A DNA stretch of 64,000 bases from JAUIIK01 sp963745675 (GTDB lineage Bacteria; Chloroflexota; Chloroflexia; Thermomicrobiales; CFX8), in contig CAVUYM010000023.1 of assembly GCA_963745675.1 (NCBI GenBank), positions 186,001 to 250,000 of the forward strand, given 5' to 3'. Below the pieces are notes generated by a model that was given only the letters and a program-made list of their open reading frames with translations, was not told the origin of the DNA and did not search any database. How positions within the stretch are numbered: the first letter of the stretch is position 1; each line of letters begins with the position of its first letter. This document shows positions 28,125 to 38,006 of this stretch, piece by piece. The translations under genes and the position numbers were made by a program.

Positions 28125-29132
28125 ATGTCCTCGGATGCCGTCATTCTCGTTGTCATTGAAACGAGCGCCGGCGTCGCTCGCGAGCAATCGTTCGAATTGC
28201 TTGCCGCTGCCCGTGTCGATGGAGTCCGGCGCCGATTCACGCCGTCGTCATAGGATGTGACGTTGCGGAGATTGCGAGTTACGTTGCAGAGTCATGGTGC
28301 AGGCACTGTCCACCTTGTGGATACGGACCGGCTTCGAGCGATATTCCACGGCTGGCTATGTAGCGGCGATCGAAGCCGCGATCGAGGCATGCGAACCGTC
28401 CGTTGTCCTGATTTCTGGGACGACGTCTGGTCGTGATCTCGCTCCATATCTGGCCGCCAAACGAGGTCAGGAGTGCTTGACCGATTGCACGACATTCCGC
28501 ATTGAAGATGAGCGAGTAGTTGGCATGTGCGGCCCGTCTACCAGGGCAAGATGATTGCTGACGTCTCCATTCCCGCGGAGTTCACCGACATTGTATCTGT
28601 ACGGGCCGGAGCGTTCGAGCCACCAGCTGGAAAGCGAAGCCGGCAGCGTCGTGGACCTGGACCTCGATCCTTCCGCGGTCGCGATGCCGGTCGAGTTCGT
28701 CGGATTGAGCCAGGCAAAAGGCGGGGATACGGCGCTTGAAGATGCCGACATCGTCGTTGCAGGTGGGCGCGGAGTAGGCTCGGCGGAGCAATATCAGATC
28801 ATTCTCGATCTCGCGGAAGCGCTTGGGGGCGCGGTCGGCGCGACGCGGGCGGTGACCGATCTAGGGTGGCGCCCCACCACGAGCAGATTGGCCAAACTGG
28901 AGCGAATGTGCGTCCGCAGCTCTACGTCGGGGTCGGAGTCAGCGGAGCAGTCCAGCACGCGGTCGGGATGCAGAACTCCGAGACGATTGTTGCGATCAAC
29001 CGCGATCCGGATGCACCGATTTTCCGGTTGGCGGAAATCGGCGTCGTGGGTGATCTGCACGAGATCGTTCCCCACCTGATCTCCCAGCTCCGCGCCGCTC
29101 GGGACGTCCTAAGTGGAAGAGGAACGTTTTGA
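28125..29132 (+). CDS. etfA: Electron transfer flavoprotein alpha subunit (EtfA/FixB), frame broken
   Basis: Alpha subunit of ETF, holding most of the FAD site. Fragments in order: MSSDAVILVVIETSAG, YVAAIEAAIEACEPSVVLISGTTSGRDLAP, LTDCTTFRIED, VSIPAEFTDIVSVRAGAFEP, then the FAD-binding signature ADIVVAGGRGVGSAEQYQ, LGGAVGATRAVTDLGW, QTGANVRPQLYVGVGVSGAVQH and INRDPDAPIFRLAEIGVVGD. Frame jumps lie near 28235, 28290, 28545, 28620 and 28870. It ends at 29132, overlapping the fixC start by 20 bases. Confidence 0.85.
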
Positions 29133-30414
29133 CGCGGTAGTCGTCGGCGCTGGACCAGCTGGCGCTGCTGCGGCAATCGAAATGGCCCGGGCCGGGCTGG
29201 AAGTCGTCGTCATTGAACGAGGCTCCTTCGCTGGCTCGAAAAATCTCATGGGCGGCATTCTCTACCATCAACCTACCGAAGAGATCGTTCCGGGATTTGC
29301 CGAGTCTGCGCCGCTGGAACGTCCGATCTTCGAGCAGCGATATATGCTGCTCACGGAGGATGCCCACATCGGTCTCTCCTACCGTACCCAGCAGTTCGCA
29401 AAACCTCCGCACAACGCGTATTCGGTGTTGCGTGCTGACTGGGATCAATGGTTCGCGGCATCAGGCGGAGGAAGCTGGTGCCTTCATCATCCCGGAGATG
29501 GTCGTCACCGATCTTCTCTGGCAGGATGGCCGCGTCGACGGCGTGACGACTGGCATGCCTGATGGTGACGTTCACGCCAATGTCGTCGTCCTCTGCGACG
29601 GCGCAAACTCGCTTCTGGCTCAGAAAGCCGGACTCCACCGGGAGTGGCAGCCGAACGAGCAGGCGCTCGTCGCAAAGGAACTCATTCAGCTCGATGAGAA
29701 GACGATCAACGAGCGATTCAATCTTCACGATGGCATGGGCGTTGCGATGGAGATTTTTGGCGCGTCAACGGCTTATCTGCTCGGTTATGGCTTCATCTAC
29801 ACGAACAAGTCGTCGATGAGCATCGGTACTGGCGCGTTGCTATCGGATCTGATAGAAAGCGGCCTCAACGTCTCGGATCTACTGAACCGATTCAAAGCTC
29901 ATCCGTCGATCGCGCCTTTGATCGAGGGTGGCGAGACGGTTGAGTACGCCGCCAAACTCATTCCTGAGCGTGGGTGGCAAGCGATGCCGACGCTCTATGC
30001 GGATGGCGTGCTGGTGGCCGGGGACGCCGCGATGTTCTCGAACCCACTCAATCGTGAAGGCGCGAATCTGGCGATGATCTCCGGCATGATGGCCGGCGAG
30101 ACGGTCTGCGCGCGCGAAAGAGCGAAATGACTATTCGGCTGCGACGCTGTCCTACTATCGTGAATTGCTTGAGGAATCAGTCGTCTTCAAGGATCTGCAC
30201 AAAATCCGCAACGTCACCGACTTCGCCCACGAGCGCCCGTATCTTGCTGGACGAGGTCCCGGAGGTGGTGTCGCAGGCGCTGCGGACCTATCTGACGGTC
30301 GACGGGGAGCCGAAAAAGGACAAGCAGTCATCGATCATCCGGCTGTGTTCGGACAGCCTGCCGATTCGGCGGACACTCCGAGACCTCAAGGCTGCGAAGA
30401 AAGCTCTCGGCTAA
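29113..30414 (+). CDS. fixC: FixC-type ETF-quinone oxidoreductase, frame broken
   Basis: Membrane-associated flavoprotein that passes ETF electrons to quinone. The N-terminal FAD motif AVVVGAGPAGAAAAIEMARAG is clear. Next come MGGILYHQPTEEIVPGF, VLRADWDQWFA, DGANSLLAQKAG, ERGWQAMPTLYADGVLVAGDAA and HKIRNVTDFAHERPYL. Frame jumps lie near 29465, 30120 and 30235, and the true end is 30414. FixX, the small ferredoxin-like partner normally next door, is absent here: the next gene runs the other way and overlaps the last four bases. Confidence 0.87.
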
Positions 30415-32271
30415 GACTCCAGATGCTTGGCCGGGATGGCCTTGCGCCACTCGCTATCCAGACCATCTTCGGTGACGCCGTAGAAGACGCGAAGTTCCGG
30501 CCATCACGGTAAACGAGGTTGTAATCGCTCGCTGGCGTTTCGCGGCTTGTAGGCTTTCCAGAAACCTCTGCCATTCACCCAGGAAACATCGTCGGCTGAG
30601 AATTCGTGCTGTTCTTTTTGCGTGATCGCGTAGCGCCAGAGAGCGCGAGCTGAATCCCGGGTGACGTTATGTACGACCTTGAGATTTCTCAGATCGCGCA
30701 TCGAATGGTAGATGACTCCTTCGCGTTCACTCGAGTCGACGATTTCAACGCCGGTGCGGGGGAGCGGAATCTGCTGCGTCCTCAATCGTCTTCCTGGGGC
30801 TTCGGGTGATGATTCCTCGGGCACGGGCTCGGCACTCTGTCGCCGCCGGATTCGACGCGCGGGAGCTGCTGGCTCCTGCGCGCCATTTGGCTGCTTCGCC
30901 CCCGAGCAGCGGCAGTACGCTCTGTTCAGACTCCAGACCCGATTTCACCAGATCGACAATCTCATCTCGCATCGCCAGAGTCGTATCGCCCTCCTGGCGG
31001 ACATAGATGTTGCCCGGCGCGACAGCGTAGGGCTTCTCATGTCCGGTCGGGACGGTGACGATCACGATTTGCTGTCGCCTGTGACTGCCGACATCGGTCG
31101 CAATCGTGATTGGCGGGGTTACATGGCGGGCGACATCCTCTTTCAGTTCTTCCGAAATCTTCGCTGCATCCTGTGACTCCGCGAACCTCGTCCTTTGGAT
31201 TTGCGGAAAGTCCGATGAAAATCGTCCCGCCATTTTCATTGGCCAGAGCGACGACATCTCGCAAGATCGGACTTAAGCGTCCGCGCCGCTTGGGAGGATT
31301 CTCATGGAACGACTGGACAAACGTATTGCCTTCGCTTCTGGCTGTTCGGATGAAATCGTAAGGATCGCGGGAAGGTCTGTATGGGCGCGTGCGGTTGAAC
31401 TGTTCGGATTCGAAGAGTTCTCGCAGCGCTTCAAAAGTTGGCTCAGGCAGATGTACCTCGGTCATCCGGTCGCCGACACCAAGATCTTTCTCCCTGGCGG
31501 GATTGCGGTTGAGACGGTGTGCGTCAGAGCCCTGAATGATATGCAGCCGTCGCGGATAGTCGGGCTTCGATCCGTTGAAAAATTTGCGCGTGCTGCGCCG
31601 GCTGTTGTTCTCAAGATCGGTCGCTTCAAGCGCATGAATCAACGGGCTCTGGGTAAATGCGATCTTCGTTTGACCACCAAATGGCATGTTTTGCATGGCG
31701 ATTCCATGCGTCGAATTGACATGTGCCGGGATGACGAGCGCACCTGCGTCATGGAGTATGTCGTAGGCGTTCAGTACGTCGGTTGTTGCTCCAACGACTC
31801 CGGTGCCCTCTTCAATTTGCGCCTCGGGGATGTTGAGGTCGAGCAGCGTGTGTTCGAGTTTTCGGATCGACGTATCGGGAGGAAATATCCCGAGAATATG
31901 AAATCCAAAGGTGGCCGTGAATTCGACGCCCGGGAAGTACGAGAATCTTCGACAATAAGCCGACGATATTCATCGAGCTGGGCGAGCTCTTCCTGGCTGA
32001 TGCGGCCCAGCGTCTCCAGCAAGGAAAGATTCTCGAGGCCGCGTTGCAATGACGCATAGCCCTCAACGGTATTGTGATCGGTAATGGCTATGATGTCGGC
32101 CGAGCGAGTTTCAGCCCGCCGGAGGATGTCAAGGAGGGTGACGCCGGGCTCCTGATAATCAGCGGATGCGGGGGTATGGAGGTGGAGATCGATGCGGTAC
32201 CAGTTGAGATCTCTGGTGTCTCGACCCCGCCGTTCACGTGTACGGGACTGGCGGCTTCTAGACAATGTCAA
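30411..32271 (-). CDS. PHP phosphoesterase with AlbA_2-like domain, frame broken
   Basis: The N-terminus is a PHP domain: YRIDLHLHTPASADY (first metal motif), IIAITDHNTVEG, then in shifted frame VLPGVEFTATFGFHILG, VIPAHVN and HIIQGSDAHRL. The middle looks like a Schlafen-type AlbA_2 domain: SEGNTFVQSF, ILRDVVALANENGGTIFIGL, then VTPPITIATDVGSHRRQQIVIVTVPTG and YVRQEGDTTLAMRDEIVDLV. The C-terminal part has VIYHSMRDLRNLKVVHNVTRDSARALWRY. At least five frame jumps occur (near 31930, 31740, 31160, 30830 and 30520). The start is TTG 32271. PHP domains act as phosphatases or nucleases; AlbA_2 modules bind or cut nucleic acid. A nucleic-acid processing role is inferred. Confidence 0.72.
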
Positions 32272-32480
32272 GAGTTCCTATCTTTGAAATGTAGGCCAGT
32301 AGATCGCGAAAATTTTGAGACGCGAATCTCTGTCGATTGTATCAACGTGTGCCATATGACCGCTGGAAGTGAAGCTAGACGACTCTGATACCATGCTAGA
32401 CTGCGGCCCCGAACGGTTCGTCATCGGACTCCCGTTTATGCCCGTCGAATGAGCCGTCGTTAAGGAGAGTGTAATCTGGC

Positions 32481-33530
32481 ATGACCTGGAACCTGACGCT
32501 CGACATATTGCTCGTCGTGCTCGTGCTCCTGTTCGCGCCTATTGGTTATATGCGCGGCCCGGTCAAGGAGTTACTCGTGATGCTCGGCGTCGCTGTCGGA
32601 GCACTCACCGTCGAATTTTGGGCGCGCCCATGGGGACGTGATCTCGACTACTACTTCAATACCGGAGATGATCCGGGTGCTTTCATCGTCGCGATGTCAT
32701 TCCTGATGGGGACGACGTTCATTTGTGGTTATGGACTGGGACTTCTTATTGCTCCCTGGACATTTTCTATACGAGGAAGGATCCTCGGCGCGCTCATTTC
32801 GGCGGTGAACGGCGCACTACTCATATCGTTCAGCCTGCAGTATGTACGGTTGTTCCTGCTTTCCGATGCCAATGAAGCTGCGCTCGAGCAATCCTATTCG
32901 GTCAGCATCCTCATGAACGAGATCGGATGGGTGTTGCTTGGAGCGATTGCACTCGTTCCATTCGTCATTCTTTACGGATTGATAACTCACCGACGCGCTT
33001 TCGATCTCCGAATCTGGGACGACTATGAAGACGACGAGTACTTCGACGAGTACGATGCGGAATACGACTATCTTGATGATGATGCATTCGAGCCGGACCA
33101 CAGCACGTTTGCGCCTCAGCCTGCTGGAGATTCTCACATGGCCGAAACGCGAATCATGCCTCCGAGAGTGCCTGTGTCACCGGCGAACGATGACAGTATC
33201 TATAAGCCGGAGCCAGAGCCGATTCCGTTTCGGATTCCAGAGACCACGCGGCGGATCGGGGTCGCTGAACTGGACGAATCCATACCGCAAGACTCGACCG
33301 TCACCCCCGAGGAAGTCGGCGGTGAATGGTTCGCAATCGGAGATACCGATCCATCGATGACCGCACCGGATACAGCGGCGCTCGAAGATCTCAATCTCGA
33401 GGATGACGAGCCCGAGCAGTCGCAAGAGATCGACAACTCATTGCCAGACGGATATGCACGGTGTGAAAACTGCCACGCGGTTTTGCCACCCAACACCGGA
33501 ATCTGTCCTGTGTGCGGACATGTCCATTAG
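32481..33530 (+). CDS. CvpA-like membrane protein with acidic linker and zinc ribbon
   Basis: 349 residues. The first 160 carry four hydrophobic segments (LDILLVVLVLLFAPIGYM, LLVMLGVAVGALTV, AFIVAMSFLMGTTFICGYG, VLLGAIALVPFVILYGLI) with the Arg-Gly-Pro-Val-Lys turn seen in CvpA-like proteins. A very acidic Asp/Glu/Tyr tract follows (about 175-205), then a disordered Pro/Glu region. The last 25 residues form a zinc ribbon: CENC then CPVCG. I cannot name a function. The start is ATG 32481 with AAGGAGAG upstream. Confidence 0.78.
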   Translation: MTWNLTLDILLVVLVLLFAPIGYMRGPVKELLVMLGVAVGALTVEFWARPWGRDLDYYFNTGDDPGAFIVAMSFLMGTTFICGYGLGLLIAPWTFSIRGRILGALISAVNGALLISFSLQYVRLFLLSDANEAALEQSYSVSILMNEIGWVLLGAIALVPFVILYGLITHRRAFDLRIWDDYEDDEYFDEYDAEYDYLDDDAFEPDHSTFAPQPAGDSHMAETRIMPPRVPVSPANDDSIYKPEPEPIPFRIPETTRRIGVAELDESIPQDSTVTPEEVGGEWFAIGDTDPSMTAPDTAALEDLNLEDDEPEQSQEIDNSLPDGYARCENCHAVLPPNTGICPVCGHVH

Positions 33531-34348
33531 GGCCGATCGAGTCCCTGTGCGGATCTTCCCTGGATGCGGATCTCGTCAGGTGCAAGGACCGCGTCGATGC
33601 GTTCTCCTGATTTCAGGCTTAATGTCCTTGCGGCGTTCGATTCGTCCGATCTAGTGGCCGTAACTCGAAGGTCACTCCACTGTGCCTGTTGGCCGGTGCC
33701 GTTGGAGACGAGCAAATGGAACCGATCGAATTCCGGCAGATCGCTCAGTTCGACGGCAGCCGTCACTGTGCCATACTGGATCTTGACATAACTACCCGAA
33801 GATTGCTTGCTGTCCTGCTCGGGCGGCACGATCGTCATCTTGAGTAATGCAAGCGGGATCTCCGTGTCGAATTCCAGATAGCTCACGTCGATGCCAGATT
33901 CCTGACAATGGCGTTCAATGGCCAACCAATCCGGATCAGCACCCGGAGCGCCTGCGACAATCAACTGGCGTGGTTCCAGACGTTGTAGCGCCTCCCAGAG
34001 AGCGTCGACATTGCCCTGATCTGCCGACACAATGACGGTCGATGGTTTGGCTTCCCAGGGTTGAGAGAGAGTGCCGATTACCGAGCGAGCATCTTGTGGA
34101 CCATTGGCATTCAGAATGAGTACACGATTTTCACCATCGACGATAAGGGTGGAGAGTGCTCGATCAGTTGCGGCGATGCGCAATTCTGGCGCGCCCGATG
34201 GCGGCACGACGAAAATCCATACATAGAAAAGTGTCGCCACGGCAGCAACACATAGTCCGGTCAGCCAATGACGCCGGCGGGGCAAGATGACGTTATGGTG
34301 TTGAGATTTGCTGGAGGTAGACGAGGTCGACTTCTGTTCCCCGATCAA
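33527..34348 (-). CDS. Membrane-anchored protein with degenerate metallo-beta-lactamase-like region
   Basis: 273 residues with one membrane segment (LTGLCVAAVATLFYVWIFVV, about 29-48). The part outside the membrane follows the strand pattern of the ComEC C-terminal metallo-beta-lactamase domain (LSTLIVDGENRVLILNANG, TVIVSADQGNVDALWEAL, RQLIVAGAPG, MTIVPP). Where an active enzyme has H-x-H-x-D-H, this one reads VSADQGNVDAL, so no metal site remains. The fold assignment is an inference. Its start overlaps the end of the kinase gene by 56 bases; a later in-frame start is possible. It converges on the CvpA-like gene. Confidence 0.6.
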   Translation of the reverse strand: MIGEQKSTSSTSSKSQHHNVILPRRRHWLTGLCVAAVATLFYVWIFVVPPSGAPELRIAATDRALSTLIVDGENRVLILNANGPQDARSVIGTLSQPWEAKPSTVIVSADQGNVDALWEALQRLEPRQLIVAGAPGADPDWLAIERHCQESGIDVSYLEFDTEIPLALLKMTIVPPEQDSKQSSGSYVKIQYGTVTAAVELSDLPEFDRFHLLVSNGTGQQAQWSDLRVTATRSDESNAARTLSLKSGERIDAVLAPDEIRIQGRSAQGLDRP

Positions 34349-36191
34349 CGATGTCTCCCCAGTCTAGCGGCTCAGTCCCGCTGGAGATGGACACGACTGT
34401 GTTTGGCTCGACATCGTCGCACTTAAAGCTAGGGTTCAATCGCTGCAAGAGATCGCAAGTGCGCGGAATCACATTGCGTACCGTTAGACCGGCCTTGACC
34501 AGTTCATCGCGTGCTTTGAATACGTCGACGCCAAAGAGATCAGGAATTTTTACCACGTCGCCCAGACTGATGTAGAGCGTTACCGTCTCACCGAGTTCTG
34601 CTTCAATTTCCGGCTCAGTCCGAATCGCGTTTCCCTCTCTGACAGTTTCACTGGGCTCTTCTTCAATCACGACAACAAATTCGGCGGATTCCAGCGCATC
34701 AACGGCAGCTACTTTGGAGAGATTGGATATCTCCGGAATCTGAACGATCGCGGGCCCCTTGCTCACCCAAATGGTTACATCCATCTCAAAATCGAGCTCG
34801 GTCCCGGGCGCTGGGTCCTGGCGAATGATAAGTCCGGGATCCACATCTGGATCAAAATCTTCGAACTGAACGAGAGTCCAGCGTCCAGCGACTGCCGAAC
34901 GTGCCTCGCTTACGCGTAAGTTTCTGAGTTCGGGAATGGCTCCCGAATTTGGCGTCTCGGTTGCCGTTGGTTCGGCCGGCTGACTGCTCGGCGTTGGCTC
35001 TGCTTGCGTAGGTTCAACCGCTTCAGTTGGCGCGCCTGTGGAAGTGGCTACGGATGCGACCTGTGTAGGCGTTGATTCGGATTGTGTCGGATCGGCGGTT
35101 GCGCCGCCAGCCTCGAACAGCCCCGGTCCCCATTGCAGGAGGGCAAGAACGACAGCAACGATCACCGTCAGCAACAGTACGCCAATAAACCAGGTCGCAC
35201 AGCCAAGTTCATTCGATGCAGGCTGTCTCGGCTGCCCTGGAGGTCGTCCTCCACCCGCGGGCGGGCGCGGCGGACGCTTCGCCCTCCGGCGGTCGATATC
35301 GGCTCTTCCGGTTGATGCGCGGACTGGGCGATTGGCAGGTCGCGGGGCGGTTGGTTGTTGACGGACTGGGATTGGGTTGCGCCAGAAGCGCAGAGCAGTT
35401 TCGAGCGCCGCCCCTGATGGGTAGCGCTCCGATGGGTCTTTTGCCAGCGTTCGGAGAATGATCTTGTCTATCTGTGGCGGAATATTCGGATTGTGTCTGG
35501 ATGGCGGGACCGGTTCGTCAGAAACGTGCTGCATTGCGATTGAGACCGACGATTCGCCTTCAAATGGCAGCGTCTTCGTCAGCATCTCATATAAGACGAT
35601 CCCGGTGGAATAGAGATCAGATGCTGGTCCGATCTCAAAACCTCTGGCCTGCTCGGGAGAGACGTAGTGCACCGTTCCCATACCGGTGCCGGTCTCGGTC
35701 AAGCCCGGATCGCGCATGCCTTTGGCGATGCCGAAATCGACGACCTTTGCGTTGCCGTCTCTATCGACGAGGATATTCTGCGGTTTGATATCGCGGTGTA
35801 CCAGGCCACGCTGATGGGCGTAGTCAAGAGCCGAGGCGACCTGTCCAATGATGAAGACGGCACCGTCTACGGAGAATGGGCCTTGCTGGTAGATGAGTTC
35901 TTTGAGGTTCGGACCACGGATGTGCTCCATGACGATGTAGTGCAAGTTCTGGTCATTGCCGACGTCGTAGACACTGACGATGTTGGGGTGGGTCATGCCA
36001 GCTGCGATCTGGCCTTCGCGGCGGAAACGCTCGAGGAATGTCGCGTCGGAGGCGTACTGATCGCGTAGGACTTTGACGGCAACTTCGCGGTTGAGCAGCA
36101 AATCGCGGGCAAGATAGACGATAGCCATGCCGCCTTCACCGACGGTCTGACCGAGTCTGTAGCGTCCGTTAAGAATCGTCTCTTGCTGCAC
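34293..36191 (-). CDS. pknB: PASTA-domain Ser/Thr protein kinase (PknB/StkP type)
   Basis: Membrane kinase that senses cell-wall fragments through PASTA domains and controls growth and division. Kinase domain, residues 5-265: GEGGMAIVYLARD (P-loop), VAVKVL (Lys), HRDIKPQNI (catalytic loop), DFGIAKG (Mg), GTVHYVSPEQARG (activation segment). A Pro/Arg-rich juxtamembrane stretch follows, then one membrane helix (WFIGVLLLTVIVAVVLALL), a Thr/Pro/Glu-rich stalk, and three PASTA repeats (IPELRNLRVSEARSAV, IPEISNLSKVAAVDAL, IPDLFGVDVFKARDEL). The start is GTG 36191 with GGAGG upstream rather than the longer frame from 36212. No phosphatase partner is seen nearby. Confidence 0.92.
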   Translation of the reverse strand: MQQETILNGRYRLGQTVGEGGMAIVYLARDLLLNREVAVKVLRDQYASDATFLERFRREGQIAAGMTHPNIVSVYDVGNDQNLHYIVMEHIRGPNLKELIYQQGPFSVDGAVFIIGQVASALDYAHQRGLVHRDIKPQNILVDRDGNAKVVDFGIAKGMRDPGLTETGTGMGTVHYVSPEQARGFEIGPASDLYSTGIVLYEMLTKTLPFEGESSVSIAMQHVSDEPVPPSRHNPNIPPQIDKIILRTLAKDPSERYPSGAALETALRFWRNPIPVRQQPTAPRPANRPVRASTGRADIDRRRAKRPPRPPAGGGRPPGQPRQPASNELGCATWFIGVLLLTVIVAVVLALLQWGPGLFEAGGATADPTQSESTPTQVASVATSTGAPTEAVEPTQAEPTPSSQPAEPTATETPNSGAIPELRNLRVSEARSAVAGRWTLVQFEDFDPDVDPGLIIRQDPAPGTELDFEMDVTIWVSKGPAIVQIPEISNLSKVAAVDALESAEFVVVIEEEPSETVREGNAIRTEPEIEAELGETVTLYISLGDVVKIPDLFGVDVFKARDELVKAGLTVRNVIPRTCDLLQRLNPSFKCDDVEPNTVVSISSGTEPLDWGDIVDRGTEVDLVYLQQISTP

Positions 36192-36299
36192 GTACAACCT
36201 CCAGCGCGCCAATTCTACTGATTGGTGGCGGAGTCAAGCGGAGAGCGCTAGTTCTCGCTTTTCACAAGCGCCAGCAATTTGCGGATGGCACGCTCTTCT

Positions 36300-37180
36300 T
36301 CATCGACGACGATCCCAATAGATACCTCTTGCAATATGGACGATGCGATCCTCTCTCTGCCTAATCCTCGCCAGAACGTCCTGCGCTTCTTGCGTATGAG
36401 CTGTGCCAGCTGTAAATCGTCGGTCCGGCGCCGGAGAGGGCAACTCGTCCGGCGAGTATTTTCGAGTTCCTGCCAGGCTTCCCGAACGACTCGCTGCTCC
36501 AGCATCTGGCGTTGGAAGGCATTGGGAAGCTCATCTAGTCGATGTGTCAAGCCACTCGGATGACTCCGCAAGTCGGGCCTCGATTGAGCCTTCTCGAAGT
36601 TCGGACGAAAAGTTGCGAACTCGGTGCACCGTCCGAAAAGTCGTCGGGTTTCAGGCCCGCAAATAGCGATGCTGTCTTGTTCGGTATATCCAGTCGAGGT
36701 GTGACGACCACGAACACCAGTGGAACACGCGGCAGTTGCTCTAACTTGTCGCCGATTCCCGTGGCAAGAGCCGTGCCGCCCTCGATGAAGAATGGAACGT
36801 CCGCCCCGATCGAATTTGCGCAGCCTGCCGAATCTCGTTCGAAGTGTTGCCGAACATCGCGATCTTCAAGGCCAACGCGGCATCGGAGGAACCACCACCA
36901 AGTCCTGCCGCAATAGGAATTCGTTTGATCAGCGAGAGCGTTGATGTCCAGCCCTGTTCGGCTGCAGCCTGCTCCAGTATTGGTCTGACGATGTCATCCG
37001 CTGGGTTGATGCGGGGGTCGCCAATGTAGGTGAAAGAGTCCGCTTTCTCGTAAGCTCGATCTGGTCGTAGATGTCGATCGCCTGAAACACCGTCGCAAGA
37101 TCGTGGTAACCGTCGGGCCGTTTGCGGATGACTTCGAGCCCGAGGTTGAGTTTGGCCGGTGTGCGGACGCTGAACTTCAC
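36300..37180 (-). CDS. ispE: 4-diphosphocytidyl-2-C-methyl-D-erythritol kinase IspE, frame broken
   Basis: GHMP kinase of the MEP isoprenoid pathway. Visible: KFSVRTPAKLNLGLEVIRKRPDGYHDLATVF (substrate-binding N-terminus), PIAAGLGGGSSDAALAL (ATP loop), then in shifted frame GADVPFFIEGGTALATGIG, NAFQRQMLEQRVV and VALSGAGPTIYS (third motif). Frame jumps lie near 37060, 36825, 36600, 36450 and 36395; the last lets the protein end with EAQDVLARIRQRED at TGA 36300. The start GTG 37180 overlaps the ksgA stop in a GTGA. The end is less certain than the start. It joins ispH at 58777 as MEP pathway evidence. Confidence 0.82.
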
Positions 37181-38005
37181 AGCTGATCGGATGGACGGAT
37201 CTGCAGCCAGGCGGCAAAAATCCGGCCCCAATCACTGATATCCAGCTCCTGGGGGCGCACGGCGGGGTCGATCTCTGCATTGTGGAGAAGGGTCGAAACA
37301 AGGTTGCCAGGCACTCCCCCATTCTCCAGCGAGTTCTTGAGCTGTTTGCGGCGTGCGCTGAAACCAGCTCGGACCAGACCAAAGAATTGCCCCAGATCCT
37401 CCTGAGAAATATCAAGCTGCCGTAGGATCGGCATGTGGACGACTGAAGAAGTGACTCGCGGCGGCGGTGTGAAGGCTCCCCGCCCGACATGGAACGCGAT
37501 CTTTGGTCTTCCGTGAAATTGCATCGCGACTGCTAGAAGATTCATTTCCGGCGGTCGGGCCACGATGCGCTCGGCGACTTCACGTTGAATCATGAAGGTG
37601 CAACTGGCGGGAGCATTAGCCGAATCGAGAAAGCGTCTCAGAATCGCGGTCGCAACGTTGTAGGGCAGGTTTGCTACCAGGGTATAGGGTTGCTCGCAGA
37701 TCTGGCTCGAGATCGACTGTGAGGGCATCCTCGTTGCGCACAATGACGTTTTCGGGGGACGTGGCTGACAACGCCGACGCAAGTTGGGTGTCTTTTTCTA
37801 GGGCAATTACGCTGGCTGCTCGACGTGCCAGTTCTTCGGTCAGAATTCCCAAGCCGGGACCGATTTCGACGACTCGCGTCGTCGGTTCGATGCCGGCGGC
37901 ATTACAGATACGTTCCACGATCCGACGGTCGTGCAAGAAATGCTGGCCGAGTGACTTCTTCGAGCCCAGGCTGAGTTCGGCAAGTCTTTTGGCGGGGGAG
38001 ATCAT
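37177..38005 (-). CDS. rsmA: 16S rRNA dimethyladenosine transferase KsgA/RsmA, one frameshift
   Basis: Dimethylates two adenosines near the 3' end of 16S rRNA. KKSLGQHFLHDRRIVERI is the family N-terminus, VVEIGPGLGILTEEL the S-adenosylmethionine motif, VIALEKD the acidic ligand, and ANLPYNVATAILRRFL the catalytic N-L-P-Y. TFMIQREVAERIVARP and ARRKQLKNSL follow. The frame changes near 37700, before the N-L-P-Y motif. The start is ATG 38005, one base from the selD stop, and its end overlaps ispE, so selD-ksgA-ispE looks like one operon. Confidence 0.92.
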
Positions 38006-38006
38006 G

